39,947 nt of DNA from an uncultured Clostridia bacterium. Lineage in GTDB: Bacteria > Bacillota > Clostridia > TANB77 > CAG-508. A program made the position numbers and the translations under genes. Below, piece after piece: positions 27,505 through 37,695 of this stretch. Each line of letters starts with the position of its first letter. The stretch's first letter is position 1. The notes below the pieces were generated by a model, which saw only the letters and a list, made by a program, of their open reading frames with translations, was not told the DNA's origin and ran no database searches. The stretch covers positions 1-39,947 of the forward strand of contig CANRPX010000004.1 of the NCBI GenBank assembly GCA_947632605.1, written 5' to 3'.

Positions 27505-28200
27505 TTATTTTAAAGAAACAACTACTTTTCTATATGGCTCTTCTCCCACACTATGTGTTGTAACTTTATCATTTTCTTGTAATTTTGTATGAATTATTTT
27601 TCTTTCATAAGCAGACATTGGCTCTAAAGTTATTGGTTTTCTTGTTTTTATAACTGTTCCAGCTATTTTAACTGCTAAATTTTGTAAATCTTTTTCTCTT
27701 TTTTCTCTATATCCGCCTATATTAACAATTACTCTAACTTTTTCTTTGTTTGATTTAGAAGCTATGTTAGATACTATTGTTTGAATGCTATTTAAAACTT
27801 CTCCTCTATATCCTATTAAATATCCTGTATCTTCCCCATTTATATCTACTTTTATTACATTATCTTCTTCTGTTATAGTATATTCTAATTTATTAGGCAA
27901 TTTTTCAATAAATTCATCTAGAAATTTTTTAACTTGTTCCATTGCCTCTTTTATATCAACTGGTTCATGAGATTTTTTATGATCTTCTTTTTTCTTTTCT
28001 TTTTCTTCTTCTACATTTTCTTTTAATTTCATTTCTACTTTGACAACTCTTGGTGTTAAAATACTAAAAAAACTTCTTTTATCTTCTTGTTCTAATATTT
28101 TAATATCAACTTTACTTTTTGAAACATTTAATTCTTTTAAGCCTGCTTCTATTGCTTCTGTTGATGTTTTTCCTTCGAATATATATGTTTTTTGTTCCAT
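27505..28200 (-). CDS. jag: RNA-binding protein KhpB/Jag
   Basis: A 231-aa protein with an N-terminal Jag_N domain (about 1-50, YIFEGKTSTEAIEAGLKELNV), a charged Lys/Glu linker (about 70-85), a KH-like domain (VDINGEDTGYLIGYRGEVLNSIQTIVS) and a C-terminal R3H domain (ERKIIHTKLQENDKVTTHSVGEEPYRKVVV). It binds RNA and, in other Firmicutes, works with KhpA in envelope and elongation control. The start ATG is 1 nt after the yidC stop, and its GGAGG site is formed by the last yidC codons, so translation is coupled to the insertase. Confidence 0.95.
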   Translation of the reverse strand: MEQKTYIFEGKTSTEAIEAGLKELNVSKSKVDIKILEQEDKRSFFSILTPRVVKVEMKLKENVEEEKEKKKEDHKKSHEPVDIKEAMEQVKKFLDEFIEKLPNKLEYTITEEDNVIKVDINGEDTGYLIGYRGEVLNSIQTIVSNIASKSNKEKVRVIVNIGGYREKREKDLQNLAVKIAGTVIKTRKPITLEPMSAYERKIIHTKLQENDKVTTHSVGEEPYRKVVVSLK

Positions 28201-28201
28201 T

Positions 28202-29050
28202 TTAAACCTCCTCTTCTTCTTTTACAACTTTATTAATAATTAATCTCTCACATATCATAAGTAGATTACTAATAAACCAATATAACGCTAGTCCCAATGG
28301 AGCTATTAAAGCAATACTAACAGCCATAATAGGCATCATTATTGCCATTTGCTTATTCATTTCTTCCATAGCATCTTGATCTTTTTCTGTTTTTTCATTA
28401 TCTTTTTCTACTATTATTTCATCTTTTTTCTTATCTTTTTGAGTCATTTTCATTGTTATTTTAGTTGAAATAATAGATGTAAATATATATAAAACTGGTA
28501 TTACATAAACTTTCCAATTTGCATAATTTTTATAAGGAATATCACTTAAATCAAGTCCTAAAAAATTCATATTTATATTTACTTTATCATCTATTTGCCC
28601 TTTTTCTTTTATTATTGCAATTTCTGTATAAGTTGCTCTACTACCTTCTTGTTCTGTAATTTCTTTTGTATAAGTATTTAATAAATCTTTGTCAACCTGT
28701 TTCATATATGTTAATGGTTTACTAACTAAATAAAATACAGAAAGAATAATAATAAATTGAACAATTGAACTTAAACATCCACTAAAAGGACTCATATTTT
28801 CTCTTTTATATAAATCCATCATTTCTTGGCTTTGTCTTACTTGATCATTAGAATATTTTTCTTGTATTTCCTTAACTTTTACTTGAATTTTTGCTGTTTT
28901 TTTCATTGTTTTTTGTTGTTTTATTGAAATTGGTAGCATAATTAATTTTAATAAAATAGTAAAAATAATTATTGCTACACCATAATTATTTACAACATTA
29001 TAAATAATGTTTAATACATAACCAAATATATTTGCAAAAAAATTAAACAT
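28202..29050 (-). CDS. yidC: Membrane protein insertase YidC/OxaA
   Basis: A 282-aa YidC/Oxa1/Alb3 family insertase of the short Gram-positive type. A first membrane span near residues 5-40 is followed by LKLIMLPISIKQQKTMKKTAKIQ with the basic cytoplasmic loop, SPFSGCLSSIVQFIIILSVFYLVSKPL, then hydrophobic spans at about 175-195 and 235-265 ending in LALYWFISNLLMICERLII. There is no lipobox at the start, unlike SpoIIIJ of Bacillus. It is downstream of yidD and ends in an acidic EEEEV tail that encodes the jag ribosome binding site. Confidence 0.95.
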   Translation of the reverse strand: MFNFFANIFGYVLNIIYNVVNNYGVAIIIFTILLKLIMLPISIKQQKTMKKTAKIQVKVKEIQEKYSNDQVRQSQEMMDLYKRENMSPFSGCLSSIVQFIIILSVFYLVSKPLTYMKQVDKDLLNTYTKEITEQEGSRATYTEIAIIKEKGQIDDKVNINMNFLGLDLSDIPYKNYANWKVYVIPVLYIFTSIISTKITMKMTQKDKKKDEIIVEKDNEKTEKDQDAMEEMNKQMAIMMPIMAVSIALIAPLGLALYWFISNLLMICERLIINKVVKEEEEV

Positions 29051-29061
29051 ATTTTCCTCCC

Positions 29062-29271
29062 TTATTTTAATGGATCATATCCACCTTTTGAAAAAGGATT
29101 ACATTTTATTATTCTTTTTATTCCTTTAAAAGTCCCTTTTATCACGCCATATTTCTCTATTGCCTGCTTTGTATATTCTGAACACGTTGGTTCGTATTTA
29201 CAATTATTTCCAAGCCATGGAGATATATGTTTTTGATAAAAGCATATTAATGAAATAAATATTTTTCTCAT
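29062..29271 (-). CDS. yidD: Membrane protein insertion efficiency factor YidD
   Basis: A 69-aa member of the YidD/haemolytic-domain family, which supports YidC-dependent membrane insertion. It has the amphipathic start [18 protein letters not shown], the conserved cysteines [15 protein letters not shown], and the end [13 protein letters not shown]. The ATG starts 1 nt after the rnpA stop, in the standard rpmH-rnpA-yidD-yidC order. Confidence 0.96.
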   Translation of the reverse strand: MRKIFISLICFYQKHISPWLGNNCKYEPTCSEYTKQAIEKYGVIKGTFKGIKRIIKCNPFSKGGYDPLK

Positions 29272-29272
29272 A

Positions 29273-29617
29273 TTATTTTACCAAAACATTTGCTTTTTTT
29301 AAAATATTATTAAAATTTTTTTCTATATCTTTAAAAGATATTTCTTCTATATTTTTTTCTTTATTTATAACTATTAAAATGTTTATTCCCTTCTCTATTC
29401 TGCTTTCAAAGTTTTTGTAATTTTCTCTAATAAGTCTTTTTATTCTATTTCTTTTTACAGCTTTTCCCTGTTTTTTTGAAATAGCAATTCCTAATTTATT
29501 ATAATTTTTAGAGTTTTTATATATATACATATAAATAAAATCTCCATAATAAAATTTTCCTTTTGAAAAAAGATTTTTAAATTCATAATTTTTTTTAAGC
29601 ATTATAGTATTTTTCAT
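29273..29617 (-). CDS. rnpA: Ribonuclease P protein component
   Basis: A 114-aa basic protein that assists the RNase P RNA in maturing tRNA 5' ends. The signature [19 protein letters not shown] is intact, with [15 protein letters not shown] at the N-terminus. The frame extends 16 codons upstream to a TTG at 29663-29665, but AAGGAG (29629-29634) and homology place the start at ATG 29615-29617. A hairpin TTGAGTA/TACTCAA in the leader abuts that ribosome binding site. Confidence 0.93.
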   Translation of the reverse strand: MKNTIMLKKNYEFKNLFSKGKFYYGDFIYMYIYKNSKNYNKLGIAISKKQGKAVKRNRIKRLIRENYKNFESRIEKGINILIVINKEKNIEEISFKDIEKNFNNILKKANVLVK

Positions 29618-29716
29618 AACTAATATTACTCCTTGAGTAGCTAGCTCTTCTGGAATTTTACTCAAAATAAATAATATTTAATTAATAAAATTTATATTAT
29701 TTTAATATTATTTATT

Positions 29717-29746
29717 ATTAAAAAAAGGGCGCTTTACTGCCCTTTT
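29717..29746 (-). terminator. rpmH terminator
   Basis: An 8-bp stem AAAAGGGC/GCCCTTTT (29723-29730 with 29739-29746) followed by further T on the - strand, 4 nt after the rpmH stop. Some readthrough into rnpA is likely, since no clear rnpA promoter was found. Confidence 0.85.
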
Positions 29747-29749
29747 AAA

Positions 29750-29884
29750 TTAAGCTGAGATTTTTTTTCTTCCTTTATTTCTTCTAGCTTTTAATACTTG
29801 TCTTCCTGCTCTTGTTTGCATTCTTTTTCTAAAACCATGTACTTTATTTCTTTGTCTCTTTTTTGGTTGATATGTTCTTTTCAT
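29750..29884 (-). CDS. rpmH: 50S ribosomal protein L34
   Basis: A 44-aa, very basic protein: [20 protein letters not shown], followed by [20 protein letters not shown]. This is the L34 signature and length. An AGGAGG site precedes ATG. It is the first - strand gene beside the origin, divergent from dnaA. Confidence 0.98.
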   Translation of the reverse strand: MKRTYQPKKRQRNKVHGFRKRMQTRAGRQVLKARRNKGRKKISA

Positions 29885-29968
29885 TTTGCACCTCCTAATT
29901 TATATATATTTTATTTTTATTCTATATTTTTGAATTAAATAATTTTTATTTATTCACAAGTAATTTAG

Positions 29969-29998
29969 ATTATACTATACAATATTAGAAAAAGTCAA
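29969..29998 (-). promoter_or_regulatory. rpmH promoter
   Basis: On the - strand, TTGACT (29993-29998), an 18-nt spacer and a perfect TATAAT (29969-29974). A DnaA box lies just downstream of the -10, in the early transcribed region. Confidence 0.8.
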
Positions 29999-30077
29999 GT
30001 AATTAATAAAATTTGTAACCTTTATTTCCCTAAATTTATAAAATTTTTATTTTTTAAATTTTTATAATAATTTTAAC

Positions 30078-30106
30078 TTGATATTTAAAAATATTTTTGA
30101 TATTAT
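30078..30106 (+). promoter_or_regulatory. dnaA promoter
   Basis: TTGATA (30078-30083), a 17-nt spacer and TATTAT (30101-30106). Three DnaA boxes lie between it and the dnaA start, consistent with DnaA autorepression. Confidence 0.7.
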
Positions 30107-30244
30107 ATGAACGTAATAAAAAAGGAATTTTAGGTTTTCCACAAATTATTTGTTTTTGTTTTAGTTGGGGAAGTAGAGATATACGGTTTTATGTGGACAA
30201 CCTTGTGGATAAAACATATATAGAAAGGATGGTTTTCTTTAAAA

Positions 30245-31591
30245 ATGTTTACTGATAAAAATGATTTACTTACAAAAGCAAAAGATCTTTTAAAAGAAGA
30301 AATGACAACCATTTCATATACAACTTGGATTAAAAATTTAGAAATCCAATCTATTAATGATAATAAAATTGTTTTAGTTGCTTTTTCTAAAATGCAAAAA
30401 GATGCTATTGAAACACGTTTATTTGACTTAGTTTGTAATACATTTAATTTTATTACTAACAAAAATTGTGAAATAGAAATAATAGAAAAAAATTCAAATA
30501 CAGAATCTAATTTTGAAGAGACTCAAGAAGTAAACTTTACTAATACAGAAAACTATTCTAATAGTTTTTTAAATCCAAAATATACTTTTGATAATTTTGT
30601 AATAGGGAATAATAATAAATTTGCTCAAGCAGCAGCTTATGCTGTTTCAGAAGCTCCAGCAACAGCTTATAATCCATTATTTATTTATGGAGGAGTTGGT
30701 CTTGGAAAAACACATTTAATGCATGCAATTGGAAATAAAATTATTCAAAAAAATCCTAATGCAAAAGTTTTATACGTAACTTCTGAAAACTTTATTAATG
30801 AATTAGTAAATTCAATTAAAGATGCAAATTATAAAAATGAATTATTTAGAAATAAATATAGAAATATTGATGTTTTATTAATAGATGATATTCAATTTAT
30901 AGCAGGGAAGAAGACAGGTCAAGAAGAATTTTTCCATACATTTAATGCCTTACATCAAAATGGAAAACAAATAATTATTTCTAGTGATAAACCACCTAGA
31001 GATATTCCTTTATTAGAAGAACGTTTAAAATCTAGATTTGAATGGGGAATACTTGCAGATATTTCAATGCCTGATTATGAAACTCGTTTAGCTATTCTTA
31101 GAAGAAAAGTTCAAGCAGATAAAATTTTAATAGATGATTATATTTTATCTGTTATTGCAACAAAAATAGATTCAAATATTAGAGAATTAGAAGGTGTTTT
31201 AAATAAAATTGTTGCATACGCTTCATTAACACATAGTGCTATAACAATAGAAATTGCCGAAAAATCAATAAATGATATTGTTCTTCAAAAAGAAAAAGTT
31301 ATTTCTTCAGATTACATACAAGAAGTAGTTGCTAAATATTTTAATATAGATAAAAAAGATTTAGTTTCTTCAAAAAAATCTAATGATATAGCTTATCCAA
31401 GACAAATAGCTATGTATTTATGCAGGACTGTTGGAGGAATGTCTTTTCCTAAAATAGGCTCTGATTTTGGAAATAGAGATCATACAACTGTTATGCATGC
31501 TGTAAATAAAATAGAAAAAGAAATAAAAGAAAAAACAAATACAAAATTAATTGTGGAAAGTGTGAAAAACATTATTCAAGACTCAAATTAA
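30245..31591 (+). CDS. dnaA: Chromosomal replication initiator protein DnaA
   Basis: A 448-aa AAA+ initiator that binds the flanking DnaA boxes and melts the origin. Domain I (about 1-75) contains TTISYTTWIKNLEI. A variable Asn/Glu-rich linker covers about 80-110. Walker A is GGVGLGKT (149-156), Walker B is LLIDDIQFI, and RLKSRFEWG carries the arginine region. Domain IV has AYPRQIAMYLCRTVGGMSFPKIG and the DNA-recognition GNRDHTTVMHAV. The likely site AAAGGA (30224-30229) is about 15 nt before ATG, a long spacing suggesting modest translation. Confidence 0.98.
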   Translation: MFTDKNDLLTKAKDLLKEEMTTISYTTWIKNLEIQSINDNKIVLVAFSKMQKDAIETRLFDLVCNTFNFITNKNCEIEIIEKNSNTESNFEETQEVNFTNTENYSNSFLNPKYTFDNFVIGNNNKFAQAAAYAVSEAPATAYNPLFIYGGVGLGKTHLMHAIGNKIIQKNPNAKVLYVTSENFINELVNSIKDANYKNELFRNKYRNIDVLLIDDIQFIAGKKTGQEEFFHTFNALHQNGKQIIISSDKPPRDIPLLEERLKSRFEWGILADISMPDYETRLAILRRKVQADKILIDDYILSVIATKIDSNIRELEGVLNKIVAYASLTHSAITIEIAEKSINDIVLQKEKVISSDYIQEVVAKYFNIDKKDLVSSKKSNDIAYPRQIAMYLCRTVGGMSFPKIGSDFGNRDHTTVMHAVNKIEKEIKEKTNTKLIVESVKNIIQDSN

Positions 31592-31691
31592 TTTATATTT
31601 AAATAAAAAATAAATAAAATAAAAATAATTGTTTTACAAACATATTTTTTACAAAAGATGTTCTATTAACTCTTACGGAATAGCTCAAAAG

Positions 31692-31856
31692 CTTTCCACA
31701 AATACTTGTGAAAAACTTGTATATTTTTTGTTAATAATTCATTATTCACAAATGATATTTAATAAAGTGGATAATATTAAAAAATATTCACAACTTTATT
31801 CACATAGTTTTTATTAGAAAAATAGGTAAGTTCAAGAGATTTCCACTAAATTCACA
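31692..31856. other. oriC: oriC, right DnaA-box cluster between dnaA and dnaN
   Basis: Seven DnaA-box-like 9-mers: CTTTCCACA (31692), TTTTTCACA on the - strand (31707-31715), TTATTCACA (31742-31750), TTATCCACT on the - strand (31766-31774), ATATTCACA (31784-31792), TTATTCACA (31796-31804) and AAATTCACA (31848-31856). Two match TTATNCACA exactly; the others differ by one or two bases. Box density and position identify the unwinding side of the origin. Confidence 0.88.
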
Positions 31857-31860
31857 ACAC

Positions 31861-31887
31861 CTAATACTAATACTACTATTAATATTA
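31861..31887 (+). other. Putative DnaA-trio unwinding element
   Basis: Nine consecutive in-register NTA triplets (CTA ATA CTA ATA CTA CTA TTA ATA TTA) begin 4 nt after the last DnaA box. The arrangement of box, short gap and triplet array matches the basal unwinding system described for Bacillus subtilis oriC, where DnaA filaments grip one strand through repeating trinucleotides. Confidence 0.75.
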
Positions 31888-31907
31888 TTTTATAGAAGGA
31901 GAAAAAA

Positions 31908-33023
31908 ATGAAAGTTATTTGTGAAAAAGAAAAAATTTTAAAAGGAATTAACTCTGTTATAAATGGAGTTGCTTCAAAAACAACAATGCCTGTATTAGAA
32001 GGTATTCTTATTCAAACAAATGATAATGAATTAAAATTAACTTCTTATGATTTAGAAATTGGAATAGAATATATAGTTGAAGCAACTATAAAAGAACATG
32101 GAAGTACAGTTGTAAATGCTACAATGTTTAGTGAAATAATTAGAAGATTACCATCATCTGATATAAAATTAAATATAAATGAAAATAATTTATTAGAAAT
32201 AGAATGTGAAGGATCTTTATATAAATTAGCAACAATGAATCCTGATGAATTTCCAGAATTACCAAAAATAAATATAGATAATTCAATAGAAATAGATCAA
32301 ACAATATTAAAAAATATGATAAGAAAAACAATATTTGCTGTAAGTACAGAAGAAAATAGACCAATTTTTACAGGATGTTTATTTGAAGTAGAACAAAATA
32401 AATTAAATGTAGTTGCAGTAGATGGTTATAGATTAGCAATTAAAAGTAGTAATTTAAATAGTAATGTAAATGATTTTAGTTGTGTTATTCCAGGAAAAAC
32501 ATTAAATGAAGTAAATAAAATTGTTGCAGATTCTTTTGATTCAATAAAAATTGGAATAGCAAAAAATCAAGCACTATTTGAAATGGAAAATTGTAAAATT
32601 GTAACAAGATTATTAGATGGAGAATTCTTAAAATATGCAAACACAATTCCACAAAACTGGGAAACAAGAATAAGAGTAGATAAAAATAATATTCAAAATT
32701 GTTTTGAAAGAATTTCATTAATTTCTGCATCATCAATAGAAAAAGAAAAGAAATATCCTGTTAAAATAAATATAGAAGTAGGAAAAGTAACAATTTCTTG
32801 TGCAAATCAAACAGGAGATGCAAAAGAAGAAATTTACGTAGAAACAGAAGGAAAAGAATTAGAAATAGGATTTAATCCAAAATTTTTCTTAGATGCATTA
32901 AAAGCAATAGATGATGAAGAAGTTTATATAGAATTTGGAACAAATAGATCACCTTGTATAATTAAACCAATAGAAGATGGAGATTATATTTATATGATAC
33001 TACCAATAAAAATGAAAGATTAA
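31908..33023 (+). CDS. dnaN: DNA polymerase III beta subunit (sliding clamp)
   Basis: A 371-aa ring-forming processivity clamp that tethers polymerase and other partners to DNA. It shows the three-domain clamp pattern: VASKTTMPVLEGILIQT in domain 1, FAVSTEENRPIFTGCLFEV and VAVDGYRLAI in domain 2, and GFNPKFFLDALKAI with the closing YMILPIKM in domain 3. AGAAGGAG precedes the ATG right after the unwinding element. Confidence 0.98.
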   Translation: MKVICEKEKILKGINSVINGVASKTTMPVLEGILIQTNDNELKLTSYDLEIGIEYIVEATIKEHGSTVVNATMFSEIIRRLPSSDIKLNINENNLLEIECEGSLYKLATMNPDEFPELPKINIDNSIEIDQTILKNMIRKTIFAVSTEENRPIFTGCLFEVEQNKLNVVAVDGYRLAIKSSNLNSNVNDFSCVIPGKTLNEVNKIVADSFDSIKIGIAKNQALFEMENCKIVTRLLDGEFLKYANTIPQNWETRIRVDKNNIQNCFERISLISASSIEKEKKYPVKINIEVGKVTISCANQTGDAKEEIYVETEGKELEIGFNPKFFLDALKAIDDEEVYIEFGTNRSPCIIKPIEDGDYIYMILPIKMKD

Positions 33024-33027
33024 AAGA

Positions 33028-33064
33028 GGGAGGATATATTAGTAATTCTAATATAGAAAATAAA
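33028..33064 (+). promoter_or_regulatory. Shine-Dalgarno separated from ATG by a hairpin
   Basis: GGGAGG (33028-33033) is 31 nt from the ATG at 33065, too far for normal use. A perfect 8-bp hairpin TATATTAG/CTAATATA (33035-33042 with 33048-33055) lies between. Folding it would leave an effective spacing of about 10 nt, as in known structured-spacer sites. An in-frame ATT at 33038 is an alternative non-standard start. Confidence 0.55.
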
Positions 33065-33286
33065 ATGCCAGAAATTATACAAAAAATATATGATAAATTA
33101 ACAGATTTATATATGAAATTTATAAAAAAATGTGATGAAATATCAGAAAAATTATATGAACAAACAGGAACAAAAATAAATATAGCATTAATAATAGGAA
33201 TAATATTATTTGTTTTCTTTGTATTTATTTTTGTAAAAGCAATATTAGGTATTGTATGGCAAAAACTAAGTAGTGGAGATTATTAA
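33065..33286 (+). CDS. Small single-span membrane protein, unidentified
   Basis: A 73-aa protein. Residues 1-38 are an amphipathic, charged helix region (MPEIIQKIYDKLTDLYMKFI...); residues about 39-61 form one transmembrane helix (INIALIIGIILFVFFVFIFVKAI); a short tail follows. I do not recognise the family. It occupies the place between dnaN and recF where Bacillus has the S4-domain gene rlbA (yaaA), but shares none of its features. Its codon use matches its neighbours. The likely start relies on the hairpin-spaced ribosome binding site described for 33028-33064. Confidence 0.7.
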   Translation: MPEIIQKIYDKLTDLYMKFIKKCDEISEKLYEQTGTKINIALIIGIILFVFFVFIFVKAILGIVWQKLSSGDY

Positions 33287-33294
33287 AATAGAAA

Positions 33295-36309
<3,015 letters not shown>

Positions 36310-36331
36310 AATTTAATAAATAAAACAAAAG

Positions 36332-36363
36332 AAAGCCATAAAGAATTCACTTTATGGCTTTTA
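36332..36363 (+). terminator. gyrB terminator
   Basis: A 12-bp perfect stem AAAGCCATAAAG/CTTTATGGCTTT (36332-36343 with 36350-36361) with a 6-nt loop and trailing TT, 22 nt after the gyrB stop codon. Confidence 0.88.
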
Positions 36364-36911
36364 TTATTATAAAACTTATATTAGCTTTCAGCTAAGACTA
36401 ATATACATATTATTTTAACCTGTTATATATTACTATATAAGCAAGCCTGATAACACATATATTAATCAGTTGCTAGACTACTAATCCACTTCAAATAGCC
36501 ATCTTCGTCCATAAAGGATTATAAACAACCACTTAAAAATAAAAGAGTAATCATAACTTCAAATATATTACATATTTTTCAAATCCTTTATTAAAAAATA
36601 TAAAAAGAACTATCAAACACATAATATATTCTTTGTGACCAACATAATTTACTAGAAGGCTTTTCTTCCAATAAATTACATCTTTACTCGAAATAATTAC
36701 CACTAATTTTATTTAATAAAAATTAATAATAATTACTTCTTAAGTTAGGCTAATATAAATTTTATAATAATATTATAAGCAAAAAAAATAAAAATATTTA
36801 TGAAATAAATGGAAAAAATGTTAAATAATATAAATTTGCTTATAAAAATTTTAATTAAATATATTAATAATATCTTAATAATTTCTCTATTTTTTCTTAA
36901 TAAAAATTTGT
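36364..36911. other. About 550-nt gap with structured segments, no gene seen
   Basis: No credible reading frame on either strand. Two stem-loops stand out: TATATTAG/CTAATATA (36377-36384 with 36398-36405), with a nested TTAGCT/AGCTAA, and AGCAA..CTGAT/ATCAG-TTGCT (36440-36451 with 36465-36474, 2-nt bulge). The stretch from about 36440 to 36700 is richer in C than its surroundings. It could be a small RNA or the remains of a gene; no known RNA family is recognised. Confidence 0.5.
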
Positions 36912-36917
36912 TATAAT
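36908..36917 (+). promoter_or_regulatory. Extended -10 promoter of the two-component operon
   Basis: TTTGTTATAAT, with a perfect TATAAT (36912-36917) and an upstream TG, but no good -35. It lies 38 nt upstream of the response-regulator ATG. Confidence 0.55.
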
Positions 36918-36955
36918 ATTAGCAAAAATAGTAATATTAAAATCAGGAGGTTTTA

Positions 36956-37654
36956 ATGTATAATATTTTAGTTTGTGATGATGATAAAGAAATAGTAAAA
37001 GCTATTGAAATTTACTTAAATAAAGAAGGATATAATGTAATAAAAGCTTTTGATGGAGAAGAAGCATTAAAAGTTTTAAAAAATAATACAATACATTTAA
37101 TAATTTTAGATATAATGATGCCTAAAAAAGATGGAATTGAAACTTTAAATGAAATTAGAAAAGATAAATCTATTCCAGTTATAATGTTATCTGCAAAATC
37201 TGAAGATGAAGATAAAATAAATGGATTAAATTTAGGAGCAGATGATTATATTACAAAACCATTTAATCCACTAGAATTAATTGCTAGAGTAAATTCTGGA
37301 ATTAGAAGATATACAAAACTTGGAAATTTTGAAACAAATGAAAATAAAAATGTTTTTAAAACAGGAGAACTTATAATTGATGATAATTTGAAAACTGTTA
37401 AAGTTGATGAACAAGAAGTAAAATTGACACCAACAGAATATAATATTTTAAAATTTTTAACAAAAAATAAAGGAAAAGTTTATTCAATTGAACAAATATA
37501 TGAAAATGTTTGGGAAGATGAAGCATATGCCGCTGAAAATATAATTGCAGTGCATATAAGACATATTAGAGAAAAAATAGAAATAAATCCAAAAGAACCA
37601 AAATATTTAAAAGTTATATGGGGAATAGGATATAAAATAGAAAATTTAGATTAA
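36956..37654 (+). CDS. OmpR/PhoB-family response regulator
   Basis: A 232-aa protein with a receiver domain at about 1-115: acidic pocket CDDD (8-10), phospho-acceptor D52 in LIILDIMMPKKDG, and K101 in ITKPFN. A C-terminal winged helix (about 135-230) carries KLTPTEYNILKFLTKNKGKVYSIEQIYENVW and the recognition segment NIIAVHIRHIREKIE. It should bind DNA when phosphorylated by the adjacent kinase. AGGAGG lies 5 nt before ATG. The kinase gene begins 41 nt downstream, so the pair is one operon. The signal and targets are not visible. Confidence 0.95.
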   Translation: MYNILVCDDDKEIVKAIEIYLNKEGYNVIKAFDGEEALKVLKNNTIHLIILDIMMPKKDGIETLNEIRKDKSIPVIMLSAKSEDEDKINGLNLGADDYITKPFNPLELIARVNSGIRRYTKLGNFETNENKNVFKTGELIIDDNLKTVKVDEQEVKLTPTEYNILKFLTKNKGKVYSIEQIYENVWEDEAYAAENIIAVHIRHIREKIEINPKEPKYLKVIWGIGYKIENLD

Positions 37655-37695
37655 ATAAATTTAATTTTATTAAAAAATAAAAGAGGGATTTTAAA

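Larger units (their letters stand above)
29950..30212. other. oriC: oriC, left DnaA-box cluster (incC-like region upstream of dnaA)
   Basis: DnaA boxes between rpmH and dnaA: TTATTCACA (29950-29958, +), TTTTCCACA (30135-30143, +, one mismatch), TTGTCCACA (30192-30200, - strand, one mismatch) and a perfect TTATCCACA (30204-30212, - strand). The boxes overlap the rpmH and dnaA leaders, so they could also autoregulate dnaA. Together with the right cluster this gives the bipartite origin layout known from Bacillus. Confidence 0.8.

Noticed and set aside
30130-30462. 110-aa - strand frame over the dnaA start
   Set aside because: It overlaps the dnaA coding start, promoter region and DnaA boxes, and has no ribosome binding site.
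31629-31817. 62-aa frame in the dnaA-dnaN gap
   Set aside because: It lies across the DnaA-box cluster; its His/Tyr/Lys-rich sequence is what AT-rich origin DNA gives, and there is no ribosome binding site.
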